Shown here: positions 1 through 8,647 of the stretch, piece after piece
Layout: every line of letters begins with the position of its first letter
Numbering within the stretch: position 1 is the first letter of the stretch
From: Symbiodinium natans
Lineage: Eukaryota > Sar > Dinophyceae > Suessiales > Symbiodiniaceae
Direction of reading: 5' to 3'
Length of the DNA: 64,000 nucleotides
Assembly (NCBI GenBank): GCA_905221605.1
Contig: CAJNDS010001957.1
Coordinates: 320,438 to 384,437, forward strand
Position numbers and translations under genes: made by a program
The notes under the pieces: model-generated
What the model was told of the DNA's origin: nothing
The model's database searches: none
What the model saw: the letters and a program-made list of their open reading frames with translations, nothing else

Positions 1-1560
1 GAGCCTGTAAGCAAACGAGGTCGCGCACGAACCGCTGTGACCCGTGCAAGCTCGTGATACGTGGACCATTATCAACCTCGACAGTGCAGGGCTGCGAGTG
101 ACCCGGCACCATAGACCACGAGGTCGAGGCGCCTGCGGTCGTCCCATGGAACGTCGGGGGCGGAGCATGTGTGAGCGCGGCACGACTTGACCTCTGGCGA
201 CGCGGCCCCGCCTGGAGGTGCAGCAACTCACGGAACTGGGCGGCAAGGATGGCATGACCACACGTTCGCCTGGGTTCGCTGGCATATCGGGGCGGGCGTC
301 TGCAAATTACTGGCATCGTCGTGTCCACAGGCGTACGCCGCAGACGCCGAGGGAGGATGGTTCGAATGGCATGGTTGGCTCTGGCATCCAGGCGCACTGT
401 AGGTTTGGAACATTCGGCAGCTGGTCTAGGAGCAACTTCGCCGCAGCCCAAGCCGGCGCCCGCAGGCGAACCAAGGGCGACAACACCTCGCTGGGCGTTC
501 GGCCTGCCACCACGGGCGACGCCCGCATCATCAGTCCAAACGAAAGAGGACGGGCCTCCATAACAAACATGCGCACGAAGGACAACATGGCGGCAGCCCG
601 ACAGGCACGTCAGGGAGCCAGGACAACACATCCGGGTCAAGCGGTGCATACAGCTGGCTCGCTCGTGCGTCATATCTGTATTGCGCCGCACGTGCGCAGC
701 GAGTGTGCGGATTGGGGACAGCAGAAAGGGTGTCGTGAAATGCTGCTTCCAGCCGAGCACGATCATGGTCATGGTGTGGACAGGAACCAGTGCGTGTTCG
801 TGGGCCCTAGCTCTGTTGTTGTAGCTCCGGATATCTTGATTTGCTTTACATCTTGCCAGCGCTTTGCTTGAAGGATCCGTTTCTGTAGCGTTGAGCCCCA
901 GCAGTGTTTCCTTTCCGCTGAATTTTGTGTAAAGTCACAGGCGATGGCGGTCGTGCATGCGTCCTTCCAATAAGCGATGGAGCAAGCGGGCATCCCTACT
1001 GACATCCAGAAGTACATGGTCAGCCGCGACATTACATCAGTTGAGGTGATGGCGTCCATAGCCAAAGCCGCTCGAGTCGGAGTTTGAGCTCCCAGGTGGG
1101 GAAAAGATTCTGCTGACCACGAGGAACCGTGCCACGAAGGCCACGATGGGGTCTGGTAGTTGGAGGCGTAGGGGCACGGCCGCCAGCTATCATTCCGTCG
1201 CGCCCACCGGCGATCGTCCCAATAACCCTTGCCACCGCGAGTCTTCGTCTTGGTCTCGCCTTTCCCTTTGCCGTTGCGGTCGAGGTCCTGCTGCTCATAG
1301 CGGAATCGTTGACGCCCAGCACGGTCTAAGATCACGACGTCCCTGGAGACTTGAAAGTTCTCTTGGACCTCAAAGCAAGAGCAATCCGCCACGCACATGC
1401 TTCCCAGTACAACCTCAACTGCTCCAATTTGCTTGTCCTTGACCGCACTTGCTTCTCAAACATCAATGTATTTCGAGACAGCCGACTCGCTACCCATTTC
1501 AACAAAGATCATCACGACGCGAATGGGCAGCAAGTCAGTCATCGCTCTGATTGCCCTGCA
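1..1560. other. GC-rich sequence, no supportable gene
   Basis: No reading frame here matches a family I recognise. Short overlapping frames on both strands are rich in Arg, Gly and Pro, as expected from GC-rich noncoding DNA. The stretch lies directly 5' of the methyltransferase-like remnant on the plus strand, so it may be the eroded 5' part of the same retroelement (gag and methyltransferase N-terminus). I cannot show this from sequence alone. Confidence 0.4.
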
Positions 1561-1566
1561 AACTGC

Positions 1567-1980
1567 GTGGACCAACGCACCAGGGAGTTCCTCGCGTCAC
1601 ACTTTGCAGTCCATCCGGACGAGATTGATGATTTCGACTTGGGGCCTAGCGTGTTGCTGGACCGCGTTGGTGTGTTGCCTTGTTTGACAACGCCGTCCGA
1701 GAGCCCAAAAGGTCGGCCTGCGCCGCGAAGCAGCAAAGGCAAGGTCGATGGCCAAACTCAGGAACGTTGGCTACAAGACAATCGCAGTTATGCCCCCTGG
1801 CATTACCAGGATATGTTCACGGGCAAGTCTGGTGCCTATCGTTTAGCCACAGCGGGGGTGAAGGAGCAGTTGCACCATCTTCCATGCGGTTGGACAAGAA
1901 AGCTGCGCGACAAGGCCCGCCACCGCGCATTTGCGAACGGCTGGCGGCGGCGAGCGGCCAAGTTGTTCTTTCTTTTCGGC
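1567..1980 (+). pseudogene. C5 DNA methyltransferase-like C-terminal fragment (retroelement-borne)
   Basis: An open plus-strand frame spans this segment. Near 1918-1944 it contains RHRAFANGW followed by RRAAKLFF. This resembles motif X of C5 cytosine methyltransferases (R-x-x-x-l-G/A-N-s/g-W, then a hydrophobic helix). The part from 1765 (RWLQDNRSYAPWHYQ) to 1875 (KEQLHHLPCGWT) resembles a target-recognition region ending in a GFPxxYT-like element. An upstream RTREFLASHF...DEIDDFDLGP segment fits the linker after the ENV motif. The N-terminal catalytic motifs (PCQ, ENV) are not readable, so this is a 5'-eroded remnant. A retroviral-type RT fragment follows on the same strand. Dinoflagellate retrotransposons carrying captured methyltransferases are known, and this looks like a dead copy. 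The family call is moderate because only the C-terminal motifs survive. Confidence 0.5.
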
Positions 1981-2229
1981 TTTGCGTCCACGACCAAACC
2001 AGTTGGGATGCGATGCCATTGAGTGCATGGTGCGTATTTGGGAGTCGGCGCCGCTCCTCAACGGCCCAGGTGTTCCTACGTTGGCTGATGCGGATGATTT
2101 CTCTGTTATCGTTGACCCGTATGAGCATTGGGCAGCTTCTCAGTGTCGGCATTCAGCGCACCAGGGCTTCTGCAATGGCTCCCTGTGTGGCGACACTTCC
2201 GCAACGTGTAGCCTGAGATGCGACGGGCA

Positions 2230-2668
2230 GTGGCCCGGGCCGTGGAAGAGCTTGATAGAGCTTGTTGCGGACGGGGAGGAAGAGACAGCAGCGTGGTTCC
2301 GACAGTGTCCTCCGCACATTCAGAAGGTATATTACTCTCAGTCCGATAGGGCTTTGCGTTTGCCGTGCGTCAGATGGGTTGGCAGCCCAAAGTGCGCCGA
2401 GCCGAAGATTGGCGTAGTTCGGGGGCGAATGCGACCGTGGGGGTGCCGGATTCGCCGGCGTACCATGATATCACCACGTTTGTGGAGCTGGCTAGAGCGA
2501 TCAGGAAGAATAACAGCCCAGCAGATCGCGCAGTGCAGCTGTGGGGTGTGGACCACGAGGCGGCGTACAGACAGTTCCAGTAAGCGAGCCGAATCACACG
2601 TGGGTCATCCTTTCTACACCTTCGGGCCCAACTCTGTGGAGGCACAATGTGCTTTTCTTTGGGAGCAC
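2230..2668 (+). pseudogene. Reverse transcriptase fragment of the methyltransferase-bearing retroelement, frameshifted
   Basis: Frame 1 from about 2365 reads a retroviral-type RT palm entry: KVRRAEDWRSSGANATV at about 2389, then [12 protein letters not shown] near 2542-2574, which matches the K-x-R-x-x-D and D-x-x-x-A-Y-R-Q region. The frame hits a stop at 2581-2583. The sequence continues in frame 3 from about 2574 as [18 protein letters not shown] and then [13 protein letters not shown], which is the next RT block. This means one small indel near 2575-2583. The RT stops abruptly at about 2668, where minus-strand copia integrase sequence begins, so the FxDD-containing half is missing. Position and strand tie it to the methyltransferase-like fragment upstream. 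It is a nonfunctional remnant. Confidence 0.6.
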
Positions 2669-2687
2669 AGGTGGCTATCAAGGGCTC

Positions 2688-3330
2688 TGCTGCTGTGAAG
2701 CGTGGAAGTCTAAACCGGGCATTGTGCTCATAATCAAGCACGACGTATGACTCTAACCGACCGTATCCTAAAACCACGCCTAGTCGACCCGGTGGCTCAA
2801 ACTTTTGCATCTGACGCCGGCTGACGTCATACACCCTGTCAAAACGACGCTCAAACGGAGATGCGCCGCCATCAGCGGTAGGAGACCGGGCATACAGGTA
2901 GACAAGTGCTGCAAGACAGAATGCCCAAAACCCACTCATCAACATAAGCGAGCGCATGCCTTCAGCAAGAATCCGATGAAAGCGTTCTGCACGCGCATTT
3001 GTTTGCGGCCTGTGTGGCAGGCTGCGTTCATGCCGGATGCGCTGCTGCTTCAACTGCATATCGAACTCAGCATCAAATTCGCCCTCATTGTCGGTGCGAC
3101 AGCAAAGCACAGGTGGGTTCAGACCACCGGGCATGTCATTCCAAGCTGCTGCAGTTTCCGCCGCTGTTTTGGAACGCAGTGGACGCACACTGGGGTGACC
3201 TGTGGCCTCGTCACGCGTGACGATAGCATACATCTCTCCATTTAAGCTGGCCTTGGTGGGACCAACCAAGTCGCAATGTATGCGTTCACCGAAACATGTT
3301 GGCACACTTACGAGCCGCTGGCTTCTTGGT
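2688..3330 (-). pseudogene. Copia-type integrase core, C-terminally truncated
   Basis: The frame has a clear integrase core. The first catalytic Asp lies in HCDLVGP (codon near 3272), the second in RTDNEGEF (near 3092), and the Glu in NARAERFHR (near 2987). The last two are 35 residues apart, which is the DD35E spacing. RPQTNARAERFHR is the usual alpha-helix around the Glu. Downstream, a GRLGVVLGYG...YVVLDYE segment (2789-2730) is the copia-type region after the core. The reading frame differs by an indel from the upstream finger (shift near 3310), and the sequence ends at about 2688 at the junction with the plus-strand RT remnant. Confidence 0.75.
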
Positions 3331-3935
3331 GCTTTTTGCTTGCACACATATAGGGCAACTAGGGTCCGCAGGCAAGTGAGTTAAACAGTGATGTTCAACT
3401 TTGGATTTCGCACTGCCGGCAGTTGTAGTGCACGCGAGGGGCTCAAGTTCTCCAGCCTGGTTCTGGGCCGTGAACTCATCGGAGAGCGTTTGAAAGAACT
3501 CATCGGTCAAACTCTGCAAGAATTCTGGCGTCAACTTTTCAACCATGCTGGGGCCCAACTCTTGGGCCACACTTGCATAAAAAGCATCCGCATCAGCACC
3601 ATTGCACAAGGAAGGCACACGACTATGCACAACAAGCGGAATTTCTGCTTCGCCATCCTTCCAAAAGTGAGGTTTGCTCGCATAAGCTGGCCAATAAAAA
3701 TGAAAGCCCATGTCTTCACATGCTTCATCCATGCAAGCCATGTTGACGGAATTGTCCATAACCAAGGCATTGCGCCGTCCAAGATGCGGCACTTCAACAT
3801 CAACCGTGGAATTACTTTGTGCAATGCCGGTCAGGCCTTCAACTTCAACGTGCTCCAATGCTGGTCCTCAGAGTTCTGTGCAAAAAACCACAAAAACGCG
3901 ATGCGCCAAAGTCCAACGCCCATGCCCCTGATGCA
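3300..3935 (-). pseudogene. Copia-like protease and pre-integrase zinc finger, frameshifted
   Basis: Near 3925-3899 the minus strand encodes GAWALDFGAS, which matches the aspartic protease active-site block (usually LDTGA/S, here with F at the third position). After a frame change the sequence continues from 3858 with VEVPHLGRRN and, near 3710-3620, a FYWPAYASKP...WKDGEAEIPL segment typical of the protease-to-integrase region in dinoflagellate copia elements. HHCLTHLPADPSCPICVQAK (3393-3334) supplies the His and CxxC ligands of the pre-integrase finger. At least two indels disrupt the polyprotein. The protease call rests on one motif and on position. Confidence 0.6.
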
Positions 3936-3999
3936 AGCTGCGCACATGCGCTGGCAAGTTCTGGCGGCATGTCAACAGCTGCCCCTGCAAACTTTTTAG

Positions 4000-4636
4000 C
4001 TAAGAAATCTTGGAAAGCCTTCGCAAGAGCATCCTGTGCTGATGCAGCTGTTGGTTGTCCTGAAGACGCAGAGCTGGCTGCGCTCCACCTGGAGGCACTG
4101 ACGGTGCCCCGTGAGCCCCGGTCTTCTGTGCAAACTGCGGGCGGTAAGATGCCGATTGCGGATTGTTCCAGCATTGAGATGCATCGTGATTGGGCTTGCC
4201 ACAAAAGCCGCAAGTGACTTTCGCTTTCATCTTGCCATCTTTGCCCTTCTTGCCCTTCCCAGGCCCCTTTGCTGCGGCAGCGATGCAACGCGCGGCTGCC
4301 CTTTCAGCCTTGCGATTGTTCCGCTTCTCAATCTCGTCCAAGTACTCGGCTTGAATGCTTTCGATTGCCTGAATCAGGCCGTTCAGGTCCGTGGATGAGC
4401 CAGCCGCCCACAATGCAAACGTGGCCTTCAACTCATTGAGTCCGCGAAGCTTGTCTTTAAGCAATGATATGCCCATGGCGTTTGTCAGCTTGTGCTCTCC
4501 CATACCCATTTGATGACGATATAATCTGAAACACCTCATGAAGTGCCCCAGATCTTCCAAACCCGCACATGTCAACTTCTGAATCTCAGAATTGGCTTTT
4601 GTTGCCAAATGTGTGGATTCGTGCTTGTGTCGTTCA
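4000..4636 (-). pseudogene. Copia-like gag, C-terminal half with CCHC zinc knuckle
   Basis: This frame carries a UBN2-like gag segment (KLTCAGLEDLGHFMRCFR at about 4575-4525, then LLKDKLRGLNELKATF) and an acidic, basic-rich linker. It then has a knuckle C-G-F-C-G-K-P-N-H-D-A-S-Q-C at 4212-4171 with the CX2CX4HX4C spacing used for RNA binding. The 5' end is the LINE insertion point: the codons for ERHK beside the target-site duplication at 4626-4636 match the ERH that ends the other gag half near 7618. Sequence 5' of 4636 in the same frame belongs to the LINE 3' end, not to gag. Confidence 0.7.
4626..4636. repeat. Target-site duplication of the LINE (3' copy)
   Basis: TGTGTCGTTCA here is identical to 7618-7628. 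Extending three bases to the left gives 13 of 14 matches (GCTTGTGTCGTTCA against GCATGTGTCGTTCA). Both copies fall in gag sequence and encode the same gag residues (E-R-H) on the minus strand. They bracket the LINE exactly. Confidence 0.85.
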
Positions 4637-7617
4637 AAGCCATCCCTACTTCTGAGGGCGGCGCGAGGACAAAACAGCACCAGGGGACTGCAACACTTCA
4701 AATGTGCAGACATGCTCATAAGCACCCTTGGCGCCGGCAAGCGCAGGCGTGTGTGCCCTTGCGAAACTCCTCGAGAGAACACCTACCCTACTTCTGAAGG
4801 CGGTGCGAAGACAACCCAACACTCGGGGAATGCAACTACGAGCGCAGACATGACAAAAGGCCGCTTTTGGCTCGGTCACGCCGGCCACTTGGCGAAAGCG
4901 AGCTCGCGGACGGAAGACGCAGCGATGCCCGTCCACCGACCCAGCCTCCCTACGCTGGGTACTCCCAAACGCAGCTCAAGTCAGTAGGCCATCCCACGCC
5001 CTCAAGTGATATGCACTCGCTCATGATCAAGGTTACTACTCCGCCGCCAGCTCCGCACGGCGGCGCAAAATCGCCCGAGCCCGGTGCACCCTTACCGCCA
5101 CGCAGAGTTCCTGCAATAGCTCGGCATGTGCGACCGCTGGCTCCGTCTGTGTACGCGTGGCTACCGCCCGCGAGATGTGGAGGAGGATCTTTGCGGCCGA
5201 AGTTTCCCAAGCTCCCGTGGCTTCCAGCACCATAGGGACAAAGCGGACCCCTTGCGCCGAGCAGAGCTGGGCGGTCTGCAGGTGGTCCATCTTGACCTGT
5301 CTGTAGGCCGCGGCAGCTGCCAACGCCTCCTGACCAGCAAGCGCAAGTGTCTCCGGCCGCTGAGGCGCCGTAATGGCGATGTCAAGCGCAGCCGGAGCAC
5401 CAAACAAACTGGGAAGGTAGACGTCCGCGGGGCGTCGGCCCAGCGCGCCCAAGTCGCCCGGCTGCTGCGGAAGCAGCAACCCAGGTCGCTCCTTTTCAGG
5501 TTGAAGTCCTGCCTGGTCCGCCCAACGGCAGAGCACGTCTCGGACAGCGTTGTGGCGAAGCACCCTCTCTCCGCCAGCAACGCATGTGCCCGCGTGTAGA
5601 GACAGGCTGTCAAGGACCCCATCACATCGTGGACACCACGTGTCCTCCCGGGCGTCCGGAACCAGCAAGCGCTGACGGATCTCCGCAACAAAGGTGGCCG
5701 TTTCCATCCGCTTGGCTCCGCGGGGAACTGCTGCAAGGAACGCCCGCGCACCAGGCTGAGCTTCGGATTGCAGAAGAGCCCGAGCAGTCGCACTGGCCCC
5801 AGCAAGCTGTGTGCGCCAGGAGGCCACATCAGCGGCAGCAGTAAGCGACTTTTGTCGCATGCCAAGCGCCAAGTGCGGGGCCACAGGCTCGCCAAGGTCA
5901 GCCGCCGCCTGCACCACAGCTGGGTCGACAGCCAAACCCGCCTGCGCATATTCAGGGTCAATGGCACGGCAGGTGTCAAGGCAGCCCCCAACTGAGGCCA
6001 GGTAAGCAGCCGAAGCGTCCGCGGCAGCGGAGCGAACGCCAAGTCCGGCATGCGCTAAGCCCCGAGCAGCCTGCTGCCACTGCCAGCCTCTTAAATGCAG
6101 GCCAGTGAAGCTGGAAAAGCAGTTGCGCACCATGTCATCGAAGAGCCGGAGGGCCTCCAGCTGACCAGGTGGCGGGGTACACCTGGAGCCATGCACCAAG
6201 CGACAGTGGCCAGCACAATGTTTGAGCAGTCGCAGGGCAACCTGCGCGTCCTCAACCTCGGCCAAGGCTTCAAGGAGCGGCGCGGCTTTCTGAACTCTGC
6301 CCGCAGTGTGCTCAGCAACGAAGGCCTCGGTGCCGACCGCAGCCCCCAAAAGCTCAAAGTTCCAACGCACTTTAGACGAGCCATCAGGGGCCTGCAAGAG
6401 CTGAGCAGGAAGGTGCCGACCCAGGGTATCTGGGTCAAGGTTGCCAACAGCGATGACCTCGGACTTGGATAGGTTGAGCTGAAGGCCCAGGGCCGCACCA
6501 CGCTGTTGCAGGTGGGCAACGGCAGCGCCTACCGCCGCCATATCCCCCGCAATGATCCCATCGTCAAGATAGAAGATGGTCAGTGCAAGCCCAGTCCGCA
6601 GCTCCTGCGCCAATTGATGCAAAGCGGTCGCGAACAACAGTGGGCCCAGAGGGTCACCTTGTTGCACGCCGCCAGCGGACTGCAACGTGGTTGATGCCCC
6701 GAAACGCAGCTGTGCCGGCTGGCCGTAGCACCAAGCAGTCCAGCGTGCCAGGCCTGGGAATGCGGCTGCAACGGCTTCCAAGACGGCCCTGCGATCAACA
6801 TTATTGAACGCGTTGGTAAAGTCCAGCTTGACCATAACGTGGCCAGCCGTAGCATGATGGCGCTGGAGCCAGGCGCGGACAGTGTGGACGGCGGCTTCAG
6901 CTCCAGAAGGGACCCCGACTCCAAGTTGCACCGGAGCAAAGTACTGGCGGGCGTCATCCCGCACCATCATCATGAGGCACTTGCTGGTCAGCCGGCGCAG
7001 TATCTCCCCCACAGCTATGGGCCGAACGCCCCCTCCCGGCTTAGGCAGAGCAACCAGCGAGGCTCCGGCGAGCACCGGCGCAACTTGTGGGCAGGCACGG
7101 CCCTGTGAGAGCAAGCCGACAGTAGCAGCAAGGTGCTCCAGCATGCCAAGACTAGCGCCAGGAGGCCCAGCTTCGCGAATGTGTTGAACTCTCAAACCGC
7201 AAGGGCCAGGGGCCGTGTCAGCAGGCAGTTGCCGTAAGGCTTTAGCGACCACGTCCGGCACCACTTCAGCGGCCAGGGGTAAGCCATCGAAGTTAACCTC
7301 GGGAGCGGGCTGAGCAGGGTGCAGTGCCCGGAGAGCATTCGCGGTTTCCGCGTTGTCAGGGCACAGGCCGGACGAGAGCAATGCGTTGCAAGCCTTCTTG
7401 TCGAACCCCTCCCTGGCAAGGGCAACAGCAAACTCGCGCTTTTGCTCCGGTGTGAGGCTGCGGGCTCGAGGCCCAGGCAGCTCATGCTTGTCATGCCAGA
7501 GACCCGAGCGCTCTCCATCGAGCCAACGCTGCAGCCTGTCCAGCGTGTAAGCAGCAATGGCTTTGCGATGGCGTCGTCCACCTCGAGCGGGTGCCCCCAG
7601 CACACACTGCGGCAGCA
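4637..7617 (-). mobile_element. LINE (RLE-type non-LTR retrotransposon) inserted in copia gag
   Basis: The element is 2,981 bp between two copies of an 11-bp target-site duplication. It contains one long ORF (RT, CCHC finger, restriction-like endonuclease) and a roughly 400-bp 3' UTR with two diverged copies of a 70-bp repeat. No poly(A) tail is visible at the 3' end (4637 side). The RT-proximal 5' end and missing N-terminal zinc fingers suggest 5' truncation during target-primed reverse transcription. Without a family consensus I cannot rule out that this is full length. It is younger than the copia element that it interrupts. Confidence 0.85.
4643..4860. repeat. Pair of ~70-bp repeats in the LINE 3' UTR
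   Basis: Segments 4646-4715 and 4789-4858 are diverged copies (CCCTACTTCTGAGGGCGGCG... against CCCTACTTCTGAAGGCGGTG..., both ending GCAGACATG), offset by 143 bp. Repeated 3' UTR units are common in LINEs, where they may be recognised by the element's RT. Confidence 0.7.
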
Positions 7618-7618
7618 T
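5036..7618 (-). CDS. LINE polyprotein: reverse transcriptase with C-terminal restriction-like endonuclease
   Basis: The frame is intact for about 860 codons from an ATG at 7618-7616 to the stop near 5036. It also stays open upstream into gag (to 7720). RT motifs are clear: LPADTAPGPCGLRVQHI (about 7228-7180), ALPKPGGGVRPIAVGEIL, VKLDFTNAFNNVD with catalytic Asp near 6823, GVQQGDPLGPLLF near 6670, and FYLDDGII near 6574 (the YxDD box). C-terminally there is a CX2CX9HX3C finger (5635-5582), then RRPADVYLP (about 5436), ALDIAIT (about 5385) and YRQVK (about 5293), which fit the PD-(D/E)XK endonuclease of R2/CRE/NeSL-type LINEs. The protein would nick DNA and copy its RNA by target-primed reverse transcription. 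No DNA-binding N-terminal fingers are seen, so the start may be truncated. The frame is GC-rich relative to its neighbours. Confidence 0.85.
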   Translation of the reverse strand: MLPQCVLGAPARGGRRHRKAIAAYTLDRLQRWLDGERSGLWHDKHELPGPRARSLTPEQKREFAVALAREGFDKKACNALLSSGLCPDNAETANALRALHPAQPAPEVNFDGLPLAAEVVPDVVAKALRQLPADTAPGPCGLRVQHIREAGPPGASLGMLEHLAATVGLLSQGRACPQVAPVLAGASLVALPKPGGGVRPIAVGEILRRLTSKCLMMMVRDDARQYFAPVQLGVGVPSGAEAAVHTVRAWLQRHHATAGHVMVKLDFTNAFNNVDRRAVLEAVAAAFPGLARWTAWCYGQPAQLRFGASTTLQSAGGVQQGDPLGPLLFATALHQLAQELRTGLALTIFYLDDGIIAGDMAAVGAAVAHLQQRGAALGLQLNLSKSEVIAVGNLDPDTLGRHLPAQLLQAPDGSSKVRWNFELLGAAVGTEAFVAEHTAGRVQKAAPLLEALAEVEDAQVALRLLKHCAGHCRLVHGSRCTPPPGQLEALRLFDDMVRNCFSSFTGLHLRGWQWQQAARGLAHAGLGVRSAAADASAAYLASVGGCLDTCRAIDPEYAQAGLAVDPAVVQAAADLGEPVAPHLALGMRQKSLTAAADVASWRTQLAGASATARALLQSEAQPGARAFLAAVPRGAKRMETATFVAEIRQRLLVPDAREDTWCPRCDGVLDSLSLHAGTCVAGGERVLRHNAVRDVLCRWADQAGLQPEKERPGLLLPQQPGDLGALGRRPADVYLPSLFGAPAALDIAITAPQRPETLALAGQEALAAAAAYRQVKMDHLQTAQLCSAQGVRFVPMVLEATGAWETSAAKILLHISRAVATRTQTEPAVAHAELLQELCVAVRVHRARAILRRRAELAAE

Positions 7619-7628
7619 GTGTCGTTCA
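7618..7628. repeat. Target-site duplication of the LINE (5' copy)
   Basis: TGTGTCGTTCA is identical to 4626-4636. On the minus strand it encodes the E-R-H that follows GRQALRVLD in gag, so this copy marks the end of the gag N-terminal half and the LINE 5' end. Confidence 0.85.
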
Positions 7629-7977
7629 TCCAACACTCGCAACGCTTGTCTGCCACATCCGAAAGCAGCCCGCGCTTGTATCGTTTCAAGTGCTCTGCGG
7701 CCTTGATGCCCTTTTGACATGCGCCAACAATGGCTGCAAAGAGGCTGACGTCTACGCGGTTCATGCCAGAATCCAGCATGCTTGGCAAATCTGCAAATGC
7801 CACGCTTTCATCTTCCAACTCACGCAGGTATGATAATGCAAAAGCTGGATCAGGAGATGCGCGCAACACTTGTGCGCACAAGCTGTATCTCCATGAGTCA
7901 TAGTCAGCATGTCCCTCGGGAAGATCTTTAATGAAGATCCGGCCGGGGGTTTCTTCACTGGTAGTCAAAGTTGCCAT
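7629..7977 (-). pseudogene. Copia-like gag, N-terminal half
   Basis: From an ATG at 7977 the minus strand reads a gag N-terminus (RIFIKDLPEGHADYDSWRYS, then SYLRELEDESVAFADLP, then a FAAIVGACQKGIKAAEHLKR helix). A frame change near 7690 moves the conserved gag block (FGCGRQALRVLD) into the frame that runs on into the LINE. The natural continuation of the protein is at 4636 and below, after the inserted LINE. There is no sign of function: a frameshift and an insertion both break the gene. Confidence 0.65.
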
Positions 7978-8263
7978 GCCACCTGCTTGAAGCTATGCCA
8001 AAGACGTGCACCTCGGGCTCATAACCCTGTGCGGAGATGCGAGCAGGAATTGATGTTAAGCGAATCACGTCACTGAAATCACAAGTATGCAGGCTTTTCC
8101 ATCAGGCGGCACAGGCAATCTCGTGTTCACCAGCTCGTCTTGAGCCAGTAAAGTACAGCAATCACATTCTAATTATGGCAGTACGTACTGAGCTGGCTGA
8201 CTTCACATGTGGGCCACAAGACCCGAGTCGATGCACTATTATGCTGTGTTCGACATGAATACG
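7978..8263. other. No gene seen; expected site of the copia 5' leader or LTR
   Basis: This stretch sits immediately upstream of gag on the minus strand, where a leader and LTR should lie. I found no matching repeat at the other end of the element, because that end is truncated. No terminal TG...CA pair or primer-binding site could be assigned. Confidence 0.35.
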
Positions 8264-8647
8264 TGTTGTCACACTGTGCAGTTGTGAGTCGTTGTGAGAG
8301 CTTCGCGCGAGTATTTCTCGCAGTGCAGGAGTGCCCACAGTGCACGTCGTGACATGTTACGAGCGCTTGCACCTTTGCGAGTTTGGTTCGAAGCTCGTCG
8401 TACAGAGCTCGTGGCCGTTGCAACCTCTTTGCAAGTTTGTCGGACCCGCCCACTCCGCCCAAATCGGTGGGGTAGCAGGATCTGACTGCGTCCGATCGGG
8501 TTGCGCAAGATCAAGACCTGCCGCCGCCTGCCGATGTCCCGCCAAAAGAGGGCGTCTGTCGCGCAGGGTTGTATGTAGTGCGACTGATTGCGATTGTGTT
8601 GTGTCACTGTGCAGTTGTGAGTTGTTGTGAGTGCTTCGCGCGAGTAT
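8264..8647. repeat. 51-bp direct repeats bracketing a 282-bp insert
   Basis: Segments 8264-8314 and 8597-8647 are near-identical (shared core CTGTGCAGTTGTGAG and GCTTCGCGCGAGTAT) and lie 333 bp apart. Sequence outside the right copy is LINE RT, while the insert between the copies (8315-8596) is unrelated to either flank. Possible causes are a short nonautonomous insertion with a long target duplication, or a local duplication. Confidence 0.6.

Larger units (their letters stand above)
2688..7977 (-). mobile_element. Ty1/copia-like retroelement remnant, interrupted by a LINE
   Basis: Read on the minus strand, the order is gag N-terminus (7977-7618), an inserted LINE (7617-4637), gag C-terminus with zinc knuckle (4636-4000), an aspartic-protease-like DFGAS (about 3913-3899), an HHCC-type pre-integrase finger (3393-3340) and a DD35E integrase (3330-2688). 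Protease then integrase upstream of RT is the Ty1/copia order. RT and RNase H are missing because the element ends inside the integrase C-terminal region at about 2688, next to foreign plus-strand RT sequence. Several frameshifts separate the domains, so the copy is dead. I could not identify LTRs or a primer-binding site. Confidence 0.75.

Noticed and set aside
187-1400. Overlapping frames of 70-220 codons on both strands
   Set aside because: Mutually exclusive, Arg/Gly-rich frames in GC-rich DNA with no motif.
4861-4882. TTTTGGCTCGG as a relic of the dinoflagellate spliced leader (TTTTGGCTCAAG)
   Set aside because: Only nine bases agree, it lies in the LINE 3' UTR, and the key AAG end is missing.
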